Positions 46,771 through 56,259 of a stretch of DNA of 64,000 bases are shown piece after piece. The translations under genes and the position numbers were made by a program. The notes below the pieces were generated by a model that saw only the letters and a program-made list of their open reading frames with translations, had not been told where the DNA came from and searched no databases. How positions within the stretch are numbered: the stretch's first letter is position 1; the number at the start of each line of letters is the position of its first letter. The stretch is from Colwellia sp. Arc7-635 (GTDB lineage Bacteria > Pseudomonadota > Gammaproteobacteria > Enterobacterales > Alteromonadaceae), in contig NZ_CP034660.1 in assembly GCF_003971255.1 (NCBI RefSeq), positions 558,001 through 622,000 of the forward strand. The letters run 5' to 3'.

Positions 46771-47447
46771 AGATTAAGTCGCGTGTTTTGAAACGCACCT
46801 TACATAGTTATTCTCAGTATAATGAGCGTGGCTTTACCTTATTAGAAGTACTGATTGCTATTGCGATATTTTCAGTGATCAGTATGGCCAGCTTTAGTAT
46901 TTTTCAAACCGTGCTTAATAGCGATACGGTAACTAAAGAGCGTACCGATCGTATTAATGAGTTGCAGCGCGGATTTCTTATTATCGAACGTGACATGATA
47001 CAAATTGCTCGTCGTAGTATGCGACTTAACGGCGAAGCTCCGCTAGGTGCTTTTTTGCATACTGATAATGAAAGCTTTAGCTCTGGCGAAAAAGGCATTG
47101 CCTTTGTACGTAACGGCTGGACTAATCCAGGCCTACTGTTACCGCGCAGTGATATGCAATCGGTAGCTTACAGATTAAACGACAATGTACTTGAGCGCTT
47201 ACATTTTAATTTTGTTGATGCTGTATTAGGTGAAGAACCAAAAGTTAGGCCATTGATCACACAAGTTGAAAAGTTAGATTTTGAATTCTACGATGGCAAG
47301 AAATGGCAAAAAACATTAGAAGAGAACACTTTGCCTATCGCGATTGCTATGGAAATAGACACGACAGATTATGGTGTTATTCGTCGCCAGTTTCTTGTTG
47401 CGGGTGATAGTCTGCAGGACAAAAGCGATGCTAACGATGGTAATTAA
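46767..47447 (+). CDS. gspJ: Minor pseudopilin GspJ
   Basis: 226 residues. The leader ends ERG before FTLLEVLIAIAIFS. The globular part includes GFLIIERDMIQIARRSMR and the GWTNPGLLLPRSDMQSVAYRL segment typical of GspJ. It is the tip-complex partner of GspI and GspK. The ATG overlaps the gspI stop (ATGA); its 3' end overlaps gspK by 20 bases. Confidence 0.95.
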   Translation: MKIKSRVLKRTLHSYSQYNERGFTLLEVLIAIAIFSVISMASFSIFQTVLNSDTVTKERTDRINELQRGFLIIERDMIQIARRSMRLNGEAPLGAFLHTDNESFSSGEKGIAFVRNGWTNPGLLLPRSDMQSVAYRLNDNVLERLHFNFVDAVLGEEPKVRPLITQVEKLDFEFYDGKKWQKTLEENTLPIAIAMEIDTTDYGVIRRQFLVAGDSLQDKSDANDGN

Positions 47448-48441
47448 ACAACAAAAAGGCGTCGCATTAATTACGGTTATGCTGATTGTTGCACTGATCG
47501 CTATTTTAGCTACCCAGATGACCGCGCGTTTACAATTACAAATGCAACGAACGACAAATATTGGTTCAAATCAACAGGCTTATTGGTATGCCATGGGGGC
47601 GGAAGCCTTCGCAAAACGCGTGTTACTACAATCATTAGAAGATGATGCTGAGGTGACTCATTTAGGTCAAATTTGGGCTCAAGGCGAGAACACCTTTCCG
47701 GTGGCTTTAGGACAAATTACCGGTGAAATATCTGATTTACAAGGCTGCTTCAATTTAAATGCTTTACGTGCTGATGAAGATGATAATGATAATGCAGGCA
47801 CTGTAAACGGGACTAAAAAGTCGATAACAAGAACAGCTTTTGAAGAACTGTTAATTGCATTGGCCATTGAAGGCGTTGGCAGCTTTGAAGCAGAATATAT
47901 GGCAGATGCACTAACGGATTGGCTAGACACTAATAGTGGTATTTCTGGTTCTGGCGGCGCTGAAGATAATGACTATGCCTCGAAAGAGTTTCCTTATCTC
48001 GCGGCCAATAACTATCTTGCCAGTTTTGCTGAATTAAGAATTGTTGAGCACTTTACTGTGCCAGTCATCAATAAGCTGAAAGAATATACCTGCATTTTGC
48101 CCAATACAAACTTGAATAAAGTGAACATTAATACCATTGCGGAAGATAAACCTGAAATACTTGTAGCCATGTTAGGGATAAGTCAAAATGATGCATCGCA
48201 AGCATTGTCTGCACGTGGAGATGAAGGCTTTACAACAGTTGAAGACTTCTTTAGCTTAGCTGAATTAAGTAAAGCGGATATTTCTGCAGAACAAAAAAAA
48301 CAGTTTGCCGTTAAAAGCGAGTATTTTAAGCTTAAAGCAACGGCAAGTTTTAATAACAGTTACTTTGCTTTGAACACCATTATGAAAGTAGACAATAAAA
48401 ATAATATAAGTGTGATCAGTCGCATCATAGGACGAGAGTAA
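47428..48441 (+). CDS. gspK: Minor pseudopilin GspK
   Basis: 337 residues. The leader ends QKG before VALITVMLIVALIAILA; Glu5 is absent, which is normal for GspK, the tip capping pseudopilin. A large insertion domain with two helix-hairpin-helix-like stretches (LNKVNINTIAEDKPEIL) is present. The start at 47428 is chosen for AGGA about 9 bases upstream, inside gspJ; ATG 47437 is an alternative. The frame is open further upstream but lacks a leader-like start. Confidence 0.93.
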   Translation: MLTMVIKQQKGVALITVMLIVALIAILATQMTARLQLQMQRTTNIGSNQQAYWYAMGAEAFAKRVLLQSLEDDAEVTHLGQIWAQGENTFPVALGQITGEISDLQGCFNLNALRADEDDNDNAGTVNGTKKSITRTAFEELLIALAIEGVGSFEAEYMADALTDWLDTNSGISGSGGAEDNDYASKEFPYLAANNYLASFAELRIVEHFTVPVINKLKEYTCILPNTNLNKVNINTIAEDKPEILVAMLGISQNDASQALSARGDEGFTTVEDFFSLAELSKADISAEQKKQFAVKSEYFKLKATASFNNSYFALNTIMKVDNKNNISVISRIIGRE

Positions 48442-49757
48442 TGGGTGAAACCTTATTTATCCGTTTAGGCAGCCAAGCTGAAAATAGAATTCATTGGCTG
48501 ATTAAAACCAACGGACAAGACGAAATTATCGCGAGTGGTGAGTTACCTAATGCGCAAGCCTTAGAGCAACTTACTGAAAAATCCCTTTCTAGGGAAGTTA
48601 TCGCATTTGTGCCGGCAAGTGATATTGCCATTAAAAGCTTAAAAGTACCGGGCTCATCCCAACGAGCTATTCGGTTAGCCGCACCTTATATGCTAGAAGA
48701 AGAGTTAGCAGAAGATGTCGAGCAACTATTTTTTGCCTTTAATGATATCAAGCCAGATGAGCAAGGGCATAATTGCTTTTTAGCTGCGCTTGAACGCAAG
48801 CAGTTAATGCTTTGGCAACAGTGGCTAAGTGACGCGGATATTTTTTGTAAATTAATTATTCCTGATGCGTTGGCATTACCGACTGATTTGGTTAATAGCA
48901 CCGCGGTCATGCTAGGGGAACAAGTCTTGATTAGACTTGGGCCATGGCAAGTGATGGCGTTTGAAACCAATGCTTGGCCAATTATTGCAAAACAGTTCAC
49001 AGGGGGGCATGAAAATGCCAGTTCCAGTGACAGTTCAAATGGCAGTAAAAGTGATGATAAGCACGATACTAAAAATGAAGAAGGTGTTGAAGAAAAAGTA
49101 GAACGTGCTATTCATGCCTACTCATCATTACCTGAAGTGCCAACAGAATTAGCGGTTGAATATTTACCGGAAGAACTGCCGTTAGCGATTTTAGCAAATC
49201 ACCATTCACGTAAATTTAATTTGCTGCAAGGTGAATATCAAGTAAAAGAAAAGCGCTCTGCAACTAACACCAATTGGCTTTGGGTTGCCGGTATTGCTTG
49301 TTTAGCGTTAGTGATGAACTTTACTCTTAAAGGGATTGAATTATATAGTTTATCTAATCAGCAATCTGTTATCGAAGATAAGATCATTGCTAATTATAAA
49401 GACGCTTTTCCGAAAACTAAGCGGGTAAAAATTTCGACTATTCGTTCGCAGTTACGCCAAAAGTTAGCTGAAATAGGTAACAGCGACGAGTCAGCTGGCT
49501 TCTTACCGTTACTGGTTAAGCTTGAACCTGCTTTAGCAAGCGTTCCTGAAATTAAACCACAGACCTTAAAGTTTGATGGCAAACGTCAAGAAGTACGTAT
49601 GCAAACTATTGCAAAAGATTATCAATACTTTGAAAAATTGAAAGTTGCGCTAGAGAAGGTTGGTTTGACCGTCAACTTGGGTGCACAAAATAATCAAGGT
49701 GATCAAATTTCTGGTTCATTCAGTATTACAGACACTTCAGCTAAGGGGCGCTCATGA
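48441..49757 (+). CDS. gspL: Type II secretion platform protein GspL
   Basis: 438 residues. The N-terminal cytoplasmic actin-like domain binds GspE (ETLFIRLGSQAENRIHWL; PDALALP), there is one transmembrane helix (about 278-296; WLWVAGIACLALVMNFT), and a periplasmic ferredoxin-like domain. A low-complexity Ser/Asp/Lys/Glu stretch at about residues 192-222 is an unusual insert within the cytoplasmic part. Start and stop overlap the neighbours (TAATG with gspK, ATGA with gspM). Confidence 0.95.
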   Translation: MGETLFIRLGSQAENRIHWLIKTNGQDEIIASGELPNAQALEQLTEKSLSREVIAFVPASDIAIKSLKVPGSSQRAIRLAAPYMLEEELAEDVEQLFFAFNDIKPDEQGHNCFLAALERKQLMLWQQWLSDADIFCKLIIPDALALPTDLVNSTAVMLGEQVLIRLGPWQVMAFETNAWPIIAKQFTGGHENASSSDSSNGSKSDDKHDTKNEEGVEEKVERAIHAYSSLPEVPTELAVEYLPEELPLAILANHHSRKFNLLQGEYQVKEKRSATNTNWLWVAGIACLALVMNFTLKGIELYSLSNQQSVIEDKIIANYKDAFPKTKRVKISTIRSQLRQKLAEIGNSDESAGFLPLLVKLEPALASVPEIKPQTLKFDGKRQEVRMQTIAKDYQYFEKLKVALEKVGLTVNLGAQNNQGDQISGSFSITDTSAKGRS

Positions 49758-50224
49758 AAGCTTGGTGGCAACAGTTAAATCTTCGCGAGCAACGTTTGGT
49801 TATGGCAATGTCAGCCGTTATCGCTGTTTTTGTTTTATATGGCCTTATTTGGCAACCACTGAATGAGAGTATAGCCGCGAGTAAGTTAAAGCTTGAGCGT
49901 CAACAAACTTTGTTAGCTTGGGTGGAAGAAAACACTCAACGTTATCAACAGGCAAAGCGTAATGGTGCTATGAATAGTTCAAGTGCTAGTTTGTCGAGCA
50001 TTGTGAATCGTACATCGAGAACAAACGATATAACCATTACTCGTATGCAGCCTCAAGGCGATGACCTACAAGTGTGGATTGATGAAATATCATTTAATCA
50101 ATTATTATCATGGTTAGAGCAATTAGCGAGTAGAGAGAATCTGCAAGTAAAAAATATTGATTTGAGCTCAGCTGACCAAGAAGGTGTAGTTCGTGTTCGT
50201 CGCTTACAGTTAGGAAAGAGTTAA
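49754..50224 (+). CDS. gspM: Type II secretion protein GspM
   Basis: 156 residues with the GspM start WWQQLNLREQRLVMAMSAVI, a single membrane helix (about 17-36), and a periplasmic ferredoxin-like domain ending WLEQLASRENLQVKNIDL. It pairs with GspL in the platform. Stop and start overlap gspN by one base. Confidence 0.95.
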   Translation: MKAWWQQLNLREQRLVMAMSAVIAVFVLYGLIWQPLNESIAASKLKLERQQTLLAWVEENTQRYQQAKRNGAMNSSSASLSSIVNRTSRTNDITITRMQPQGDDLQVWIDEISFNQLLSWLEQLASRENLQVKNIDLSSADQEGVVRVRRLQLGKS

Positions 50225-50967
50225 TGAAAAAGAAGTTTGCTTATACAGCAATGTTTCTCGTCGCGTACAGTATTTTTGTTTTAGCGCTAATGCCCGCCAG
50301 TTGGGTTATGACACAGGTTAAATTACCAAAAAATGTCGCTGTTGCTGGAGTTGAAGGCACTATTTGGCATACGAGTGTCGGGCAGGTGATGGTTGATGAT
50401 GTAGTGATTAATAACGTACACAGCAATTTGTCAGTGCTATCAGTGTTAATGTTTAACCCTAAGCTTGATATTAACTTTGGTGATGCTTTAGTTACTGGCC
50501 CTGAAGGGCAATTGACACTTAGCGGTTTGTTATCCGAACTTGTCGTTGAAAATGCGCAAGTCACCGTGTCGGCTAATACCGTCGCAGCACGACTTAATTT
50601 ACCTATTGATGTTATTGCACACGAGCAATTAACGCTTAATGTGGAACGCTTTGTTATGGGCGCTCCGGTATGTAGTGAGTTAAAAGGTGAATTGCAATGG
50701 CGTGGTGCTGCTGTAACGGCATTTGAAGAAAAAGTTGAGCTAGGTGGGCTTTTAGCGACATTGAGCTGTGATAAAGGCGAACTTGTTGCTGATGTCGACC
50801 CTAAAAATGACTTAGGCTTAAGTTATCGCGCACAATTAAAGCAAGGTGGTCGTTTTACCGGTAGCGGTTATTTAACCCCGGCTGAAAAATTCCCAGAACA
50901 GCTAAAAGCGACATTAAGCTTTTTGGGTAAGCCAGATAATAAAGGCCGATACCGTTTGAAAATGTAA
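50224..50967 (+). CDS. gspN: Type II secretion protein GspN
   Basis: 247 residues; an inner-membrane-anchored periplasmic protein (membrane helix about 5-25, then LPKNVAVAGVEGTIWHTSVG) of the GspN family, found in many but not all type II systems and dispensable in several. It is the last gene of the operon. A long hairpin follows. gspO, gspA and gspB are absent here. Confidence 0.93.
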   Translation: MKKKFAYTAMFLVAYSIFVLALMPASWVMTQVKLPKNVAVAGVEGTIWHTSVGQVMVDDVVINNVHSNLSVLSVLMFNPKLDINFGDALVTGPEGQLTLSGLLSELVVENAQVTVSANTVAARLNLPIDVIAHEQLTLNVERFVMGAPVCSELKGELQWRGAAVTAFEEKVELGGLLATLSCDKGELVADVDPKNDLGLSYRAQLKQGGRFTGSGYLTPAEKFPEQLKATLSFLGKPDNKGRYRLKM

Positions 50968-50974
50968 CGACACT

Positions 50975-51016
50975 TTTAACAGTCATTAACACCTTAAGTT
51001 GTTAATGACTGTTAAA
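50975..51016 (+). terminator. Long hairpin closing the gsp operon
   Basis: TTTAACAGTCATTAAC and its exact reverse complement form a 16-bp stem with a 10-base loop, 8 bases after gspN. There is no U-tract, so it may stabilise the mRNA 3' end or act with Rho. The remaining gap to 51409 carries a 14-bp direct duplication (ACAGCCTTGACCGT) at 51270-51297 and no gene. Confidence 0.55.
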
Positions 51017-51409
51017 TACCGTTCAAGATAAAGGAAAAATTGCTTAACAATGTTTATCAGATGAGCCTGTCTTATCAATACAAGTTAGGGCTTTTTTCTT
51101 TATCAATAGGTTAGTTTTTTCGGCGCAGTTATCTGCTGTTAGCCATTTAAGTTCACTGACATCAGTTCAGTCATTTCAGTAAAATCACTCGCGCTAGCAT
51201 TGGGTTGATAAATAGGGCTAATTTTCCTATATCTCTTCGAAGAAAATTCTGACCTCACAATTTTGGCCGCACAGCCTTGACCGTACAGCCTTGACCGTAC
51301 AGAGTGTATTCTTCAACAACATTGATAAAATCAGTGGCTAGTACTCAACAGTTTTGCTCTTTTGCGTTACTATAATTACCTTTACGATAGAAACGAGTAC
51401 TGAGCATAT

Positions 51410-52078
51410 ATGTTCGACTGGAAAACGATTAATACTGTCTTGTTAGATATGGATGGAACGCTGCTAGACCTTCACTTCGACAATTACTTTTGGCAAGAGC
51501 ATTTGCCTATGCGTTATGCTGAGCAAAATAATATGAGTTTTGATGACGCTTTAGCCTACATAAACATAGAAGTAGCTAAAGTTGCTGGGCAAATTGAATG
51601 GTATTGCTTAGATTTTTGGGGTGAAAAACTAAATTTACCCATTACAAAATTAAAGCGTGAGATTAAAGATAAAATCTCTCTACGACCTGATACCTTACCT
51701 TTTTTAGATGCGCTTAAAAAAGCTGGTAAAGAAGTGGTACTTGTGACGAATGCACATCCAGACAGCTTGTCATTAAAGGTTGAGCGAACGGCTTTAGATA
51801 GCCACATCGACCGCTTAATTTCCACCCATCAATATGGTGTAACTAAAGAGTCCCAACTACTTTGGCAGAAGCTACAAGCAGACTTGAACTTTGATAACAG
51901 CAGCACCTTGTTTGTCGATGATAGTCTCGTTATTTTAGATAGTGCGAAAACCTTTGGTATTAAACACATTTTAGCCGTAGCGAATCCTGATTTACAAAGT
52001 AAGGTTGTCGATAAAGAAAAGTTTATCAACTACCCTTATATTACTGACTATCGAGATATTATTGCTGATATTTGTTAG
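51410..52078 (+). CDS. yrfG: GMP/IMP nucleotidase YrfG (HAD hydrolase)
   Basis: 222 residues of the haloacid dehalogenase superfamily. Motif I is LLDMDGTLLDLHFDNYFW (nucleophile Asp in DMDGT), motif II VLVTNAHP, motif III Lys near ESQLLW, motif IV LFVDDSLVILD. The DNYFW signature after motif I is typical of YrfG, which dephosphorylates GMP and IMP. In E. coli yrfG is beside hslR-hslO; here it is separated from them by the gsp operon but still neighbours nudE. Confidence 0.93.
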   Translation: MFDWKTINTVLLDMDGTLLDLHFDNYFWQEHLPMRYAEQNNMSFDDALAYINIEVAKVAGQIEWYCLDFWGEKLNLPITKLKREIKDKISLRPDTLPFLDALKKAGKEVVLVTNAHPDSLSLKVERTALDSHIDRLISTHQYGVTKESQLLWQKLQADLNFDNSSTLFVDDSLVILDSAKTFGIKHILAVANPDLQSKVVDKEKFINYPYITDYRDIIADIC

Positions 52079-52367
52079 CTGTATCATTTATGCTTAGTTA
52101 ATTGCTAACCGTGGCTATGAACTTATCGGGGCTCAGGCTAAAGTTGGGTGAGAACGAAACGAAAGTACAAGTAACGATCTCTCATGAAATAGTTGTTGTT
52201 TTTGTGTAATCAAGCATAGATTTTATCCTAGAAACACGTTTATTATAGGTCTATTCTAAAGAGTCTAGTGGCGTATTCGATGTCTCTGAAGCTTGTTAGG
52301 TTTTAGCTTGCTGTTTATTTTTATTCTAAACATATCGAATACTTAAGCTGTTGCAATAAAGGGCGTT

Positions 52368-52925
52368 ATGACAACAAAAAAAGTACTACCGCAAATTACT
52401 GCGCGCAAGCAGGTTGCCAAAAGCCGCTTATTTGCTATTGAGCAAATCGATTTAACTTTTACCAATGGTGAAAATAGAGAATACGAACGTATGTCTGGCA
52501 CCGGAAGAGGTGCTGTCATGATTGTTCCTATGCTCGATGCAGACACTATGTTACTGGTGCGAGAATATTGTGCTGGTACACATGCTTATGAATTAGGTTT
52601 TCCAAAGGGGCTGATTGATGCTGGTGAAAGTGCAGCAGAAGCAGCTAACCGAGAACTAAAAGAAGAAATTGGCTACGGTGCTGAAAAACTTACCCTAGTG
52701 CATACCGTTGCCATGGCACCGGCATTTTTTGATGCTCAAATGACCATCTTTCTCGCTGAAAATCTCTATGCTGAAAAACTCGTTGGTGATGAACCCGAAG
52801 CACTAGAAATAGTACCTTGGTCATTAACCAATTATCGTCAGTTATTACAAGAGCCAGACTTTAATGAAGCCCGTAGTCTCGCAGCATTATTATTAGTTAA
52901 AGATCAATTGGGAGGTATTTCATGA
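52368..52925 (+). CDS. nudE: ADP-compounds hydrolase NudE
   Basis: 185 residues. The Nudix box is complete (GLIDAGESAAEAANRELKEE then IGYG), with the flanking strand of ADP-ribose-type pyrophosphatases (LVREYCAGTHAYELGFPKG). NudE hydrolyses ADP-ribose, Ap3A and NADH-type compounds. AAAGGG lies about 5 bases before the ATG. The cysQ ATG overlaps its stop, so they are translationally coupled. The preceding 289 bases show no other gene. Confidence 0.95.
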   Translation: MTTKKVLPQITARKQVAKSRLFAIEQIDLTFTNGENREYERMSGTGRGAVMIVPMLDADTMLLVREYCAGTHAYELGFPKGLIDAGESAAEAANRELKEEIGYGAEKLTLVHTVAMAPAFFDAQMTIFLAENLYAEKLVGDEPEALEIVPWSLTNYRQLLQEPDFNEARSLAALLLVKDQLGGIS

Positions 52926-53739
52926 GCCCGGAAATGTTACTGTCAGTAGCACTAGAAAGTGCTAAAAAAGCCGGACAAGAAGTTGCCCGTTATTATAAAA
53001 AAGGTGATTTTACTGCTGAAATGAAGGCTGATAACAGCCCGGTGACCAGCGCCGATATTGCCGCTAATGATGTTTTAATGGATGCGCTAAAAACGTTAAC
53101 ACCTGATATTCCTATTATTTCTGAAGAAGTGGGCACTGTTGCGCTGACTGAGCGTAGTAAATGGTCCCGCTACTGGTTATTAGACCCTATTGATGGCACC
53201 GGTGAATTTATTATTGGCAGCGGTGATTTTGCGGTTAACGTGGCACTAATAGAGAACGGTTGGCCAAGCATTGGGGTCATACATGCGCCTGATCATCAAC
53301 TGACCTATTATGCTCAAAACAATTTAGGGGCTTACAAAGAAAACGATATTGCTAGCCACAGAATAAGAGTGGCGGAATATGATGGTCAACGCCGGATAAA
53401 AGTGGCGATTAGTCGCCGACAAGATATCAATCTCATGGGGCAGTACTTAAATGACGATTATGACTATGATCGTGTTGCTTTGGGAAGTTGCTCGTTAAAA
53501 AATTGTTTAATTGCTGAAGGGGGGCGGATTGTTATTTGCGTGTCGGTCCAACAGGTGAGTGGGATACGGGGGCGAGTCATTGTATTTTAGAGCAAGCTGG
53601 CGGTAGTATTATCGATAGTGAATTTAATCCATTAACCTATAACCAACGTGATACCTTAATGCAGCCTGATTTTTTATCACTAGGCAACAAACAAATCCCT
53701 TGGCATAATATTATTAAGCCACATCGAGCCACACGCTAA
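52922..53739 (+). pseudogene. cysQ: cysQ, 3'(2'),5'-bisphosphate nucleotidase, frameshifted
   Basis: CysQ hydrolyses PAP/PAPS in sulfate assimilation. The first frame (from 52922) carries the N-terminal half with DNSPVTSADIAAN, ISEEVG and the metal motif LLDPIDGTGEF. At 53519-53524 a run of six G breaks the frame: the first frame ends in unrelated residues at 53590, while the C-terminal half (RVGPTGEWDTGASHCILEQ, then LTYNQRDTLMQPDF) resumes one frame over to 53739. A seventh G would restore about 272 residues with all family motifs. This is a recent deletion, a phase-variable tract, or a sequencing error. GGAGG precedes the start. Confidence 0.9.
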
Positions 53740-53832
53740 ATTCTGATACCAATACAAGCCTAAGCACTGACGTTAATTTTCATTACTTAGGCACAACCGT
53801 TAGGTGAAAACCTGACATATATGGAGTGCATA

Positions 53833-54417
53833 ATGCGCCAAACAGCTTTAATTACCATCACCCTACTTGTTACCGCTATTATTAGTTTACCTACGCTAGC
53901 GGCGTGGAAGCTTGATAATGCTTCTTCTGATCTGACGTTTATCTCGGTTAAAAAAGGCACTATTGCAGAAAATCATCACTTTTCAGCACTCGTTGGTGAC
54001 ATTGATGAGCAAGCTAAAGTAAAGGTGAGTGTCGACCTAGCAAGTGTAAATACTAATATCGCTATACGTGATGAACGCATGAAACAGTTTGTTTTTGAAA
54101 CCAGCAAATACAGTTCAGCAAACTTTACTGCACAACTGGATCAATCAATGCTGGCAGCGTTAAGCGTTGGTGACAATAAACAGCTGATGGTCAACGGTCA
54201 GATTGATTTTCATGGTTTACAGCAGGATGTTGCTCTTGAGTTGAGTGTTAGCCGTTTATCAGAAAATAAAATTATTGTTAATACCGTTAAGCCATTTTTT
54301 ATTAAAGCAGATGCTTTTGGCGTAGTGGCTGGTATTACCAAGCTAAAAGAATTAGCTGCACTACCTAGTATTGATTATGTTGTGCCGGTTAGCTTCTCAG
54401 TAACCTTTATCCGCTAA
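53833..54417 (+). CDS. YceI family periplasmic protein
   Basis: 194 residues with a signal peptide (cleaved near TLA) followed by AWKLDNASSDLTFISVKKG, the YceI beta-barrel start, and VNTNIAIRDERMKQFVFE. YceI-like proteins bind polyisoprenoids and are often stress- or pH-responsive. An ATG four codons upstream is in frame, but GGAG lies 6 bases before the ATG at 53833, so the later start is preferred. Monocistronic with its own terminator. Confidence 0.92.
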   Translation: MRQTALITITLLVTAIISLPTLAAWKLDNASSDLTFISVKKGTIAENHHFSALVGDIDEQAKVKVSVDLASVNTNIAIRDERMKQFVFETSKYSSANFTAQLDQSMLAALSVGDNKQLMVNGQIDFHGLQQDVALELSVSRLSENKIIVNTVKPFFIKADAFGVVAGITKLKELAALPSIDYVVPVSFSVTFIR

Positions 54418-54443
54418 CATTCGCTATAAAGTTGTAAATCTAC

Positions 54444-54470
54444 AAGGCACTTATTCAGTGCCTTTTTTTA
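54444..54470 (+). terminator. Terminator of the YceI-family gene
   Basis: AAGGCACT-TATTC-AGTGCCTT followed by T5; it overlaps the end of convergent yheU and may also serve the minus strand. Confidence 0.92.
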
Positions 54471-54707
54471 TTCTGTTGTTTCTTCTGCGTCTGCAATAAA
54501 TTGATCTGCTGGCATAATATTAACTGTTTCATGTAGTTCAGAATAAACCAGTAATGCTGAACCTTGCTTTAATTGCTGATGAACTTGCGTAATTTTATCA
54601 TTTAGCGAAACATCTTCACTGCCATACTCTGTACCTTCTCGAAGCACAAAGTTTTCGATAATCGAACTTAAAGTTTCAGGTGATAATTGTTCAAATGGAA
54701 TAATCAT
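54468..54707 (-). CDS. yheU: YheU family protein
   Basis: 79 residues beginning [25 protein letters not shown], the YheU signature, with a helical acidic body. Function unknown; the family is small and cytosolic. It overlaps yheT by 4 bases (ATGA), the yheT-yheU order of enterobacteria, indicating translational coupling. Confidence 0.94.
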   Translation of the reverse strand: MIIPFEQLSPETLSSIIENFVLREGTEYGSEDVSLNDKITQVHQQLKQGSALLVYSELHETVNIMPADQFIADAEETTE

Positions 54708-55675
54708 AAATAGCTCGTAAAAAACTCAGGAATGCGTTGTTCAAGCCAATATTGCGGCTTGAAAGGGTTTTTGCCACTAATAAAGCCAACATGACCACCT
54801 CGTTCGCTCACTTCAAAAATAATATGCTTGGGCAGTGTCGAGATAGCGGTAGTATTTTTATGGCAGAGAAAAGGATCGTCGCTAGCATGAATGATCAAGC
54901 ATGGCGGTAATATATGTTTAAGGCCGTCACGACCGCTAGATTTTTGGTAATAATCGTTAGCATCTGTAAAGCCATTAATAGGCGCTGTGATCATTTGATC
55001 AAAGTCTCGAATCGAACGTAAATTATCTAAATTTTTTCTATCGATATTATTCAGTAATCTCGCTTCTATTTTCTCTACCGTGCTTGCACGTAGCATATCA
55101 ACCAGATACTTTTGATAAACACGAGAGAAGCCTTGGTTAATTCTGTCGCAGCAACTGGATAGATCAAGTGGGGCACATATAACACAGGCAGCTTGGTAGA
55201 TACTCTGCTTTTGTTCAGCGAGGTATTTTGCTAAAACATTACCGCCTAATGAAAAGCCAATAATTGCTTTTTTTGCTTCAGGGTAGCTAGTCGCAAGGTA
55301 TTGGCTAAAATAGTCAACATCGCAGGTTTGGCCACTATGATAAGACTTTGCCATACGATTTGGTCGACCACTACAACCACGAAAGTGCATTAAAACGCCG
55401 ACCCAACCTTTTGCCTTAATTGCCGATAGCATTCCTTTAGCATAATGACTATTTTTTGAGCCTTCTAAACCATGTAACACCACAACAATAGGGCGATTAC
55501 ATGTTGAGTTAACTGTTTCAGTCCACGCCAAATCAACAAAGTCACCATCGGGTAACTCTAACGTTTCATTAATGGTTTTAATGGTGTGATGACGCCTAAA
55601 AAATTTGGCGGCAATCGTTTGCAGGTGAGGGTTTTTCAGCCACCAAGCCGGGCTAAAAGTACTTTTGGTAAACAT
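54704..55675 (-). CDS. yheT: Alpha/beta hydrolase YheT
   Basis: 323 residues of the AB-hydrolase-4 family. It has an N-terminal [18 protein letters not shown] motif, the oxyanion region [17 protein letters not shown], the nucleophile elbow [14 protein letters not shown] (Ser in GFSLGG), and a catalytic His in [11 protein letters not shown]. The substrate is probably a hydrophobic ester but is not known. It heads the yheT-yheU pair. Confidence 0.94.
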   Translation of the reverse strand: MFTKSTFSPAWWLKNPHLQTIAAKFFRRHHTIKTINETLELPDGDFVDLAWTETVNSTCNRPIVVVLHGLEGSKNSHYAKGMLSAIKAKGWVGVLMHFRGCSGRPNRMAKSYHSGQTCDVDYFSQYLATSYPEAKKAIIGFSLGGNVLAKYLAEQKQSIYQAACVICAPLDLSSCCDRINQGFSRVYQKYLVDMLRASTVEKIEARLLNNIDRKNLDNLRSIRDFDQMITAPINGFTDANDYYQKSSGRDGLKHILPPCLIIHASDDPFLCHKNTTAISTLPKHIIFEVSERGGHVGFISGKNPFKPQYWLEQRIPEFFTSYL

Positions 55676-55896
55676 AACGTGGTAATAGTGCGTAATACAA
55701 AAAGTTATTGTACGTTAAAAAACCGCTAATGCCCACTGCTAGCAAAATCTTGAAGCCATGGGCAAGAGAAACAACATGCTGCTTAAAACAGCAATATAAA
55801 GCGTTAACCAGAGGGGTATTGTTAAGTTTTAGTTTTATTATGCTCTAAATAGTTAACTCTTGTGTGCCGGTATCTTTGTAACAATAATAACGTGTA

Positions 55897-56031
55897 CTAA
55901 GTATTTTTATCTTCACTGATGTGCTTTAAAAAGTAGTAAATATAAAAGCCACCGATACCCAGTAGGATAGCCAAGCCAGCAAAAGAATAAAGTACAACAG
56001 GATCGTTGAGTAGCATATCTATAATGTTCAT
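55897..56031 (-). CDS. 44-residue DUF3149-type membrane protein
   Basis: MNIIDMLLNDPVVLYSFAG... to KHISEDKNT: one transmembrane helix (about 12-36, rich in Leu/Ile/Gly/Tyr) and a short charged tail. The length and the LLNDPVVLYS start fit the DUF3149 single-pass family. GGAG lies about 7 bases before the ATG. Function unknown. The 220 bases between it and yheT show no gene. Confidence 0.75.
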   Translation of the reverse strand: MNIIDMLLNDPVVLYSFAGLAILLGIGGFYIYYFLKHISEDKNT

Positions 56032-56259
56032 AACTTGCTCCAGAATGTATCGAAGTAATAAATAGGTGATAACGCTATTGTAAATAATAACGCGGTATTA
56101 CTTATTGATTTAGATCACTGTCGCTGTCACTTTAGGTGTTAAATATGGTTCTGGCTATTTGCGTTCTTAAGCACTTTTGCATTGTTGGCGTTATCGGCTT
56201 GCTCGCAGGGCGCTATGCTAGAAAATAAGTCCTGCGTTGCAAACATGGATGTATGTACT

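Noticed and set aside
51270-51304. 14-bp direct repeat ACAGCCTTGACCGT after gspN
   Set aside because: Only two full copies; a minor local duplication with no further structure.
53536-53739. Independent 67-codon gene
   Set aside because: Its sequence is the C-terminal half of CysQ in another frame, so it is part of the frameshifted cysQ, not a separate gene.
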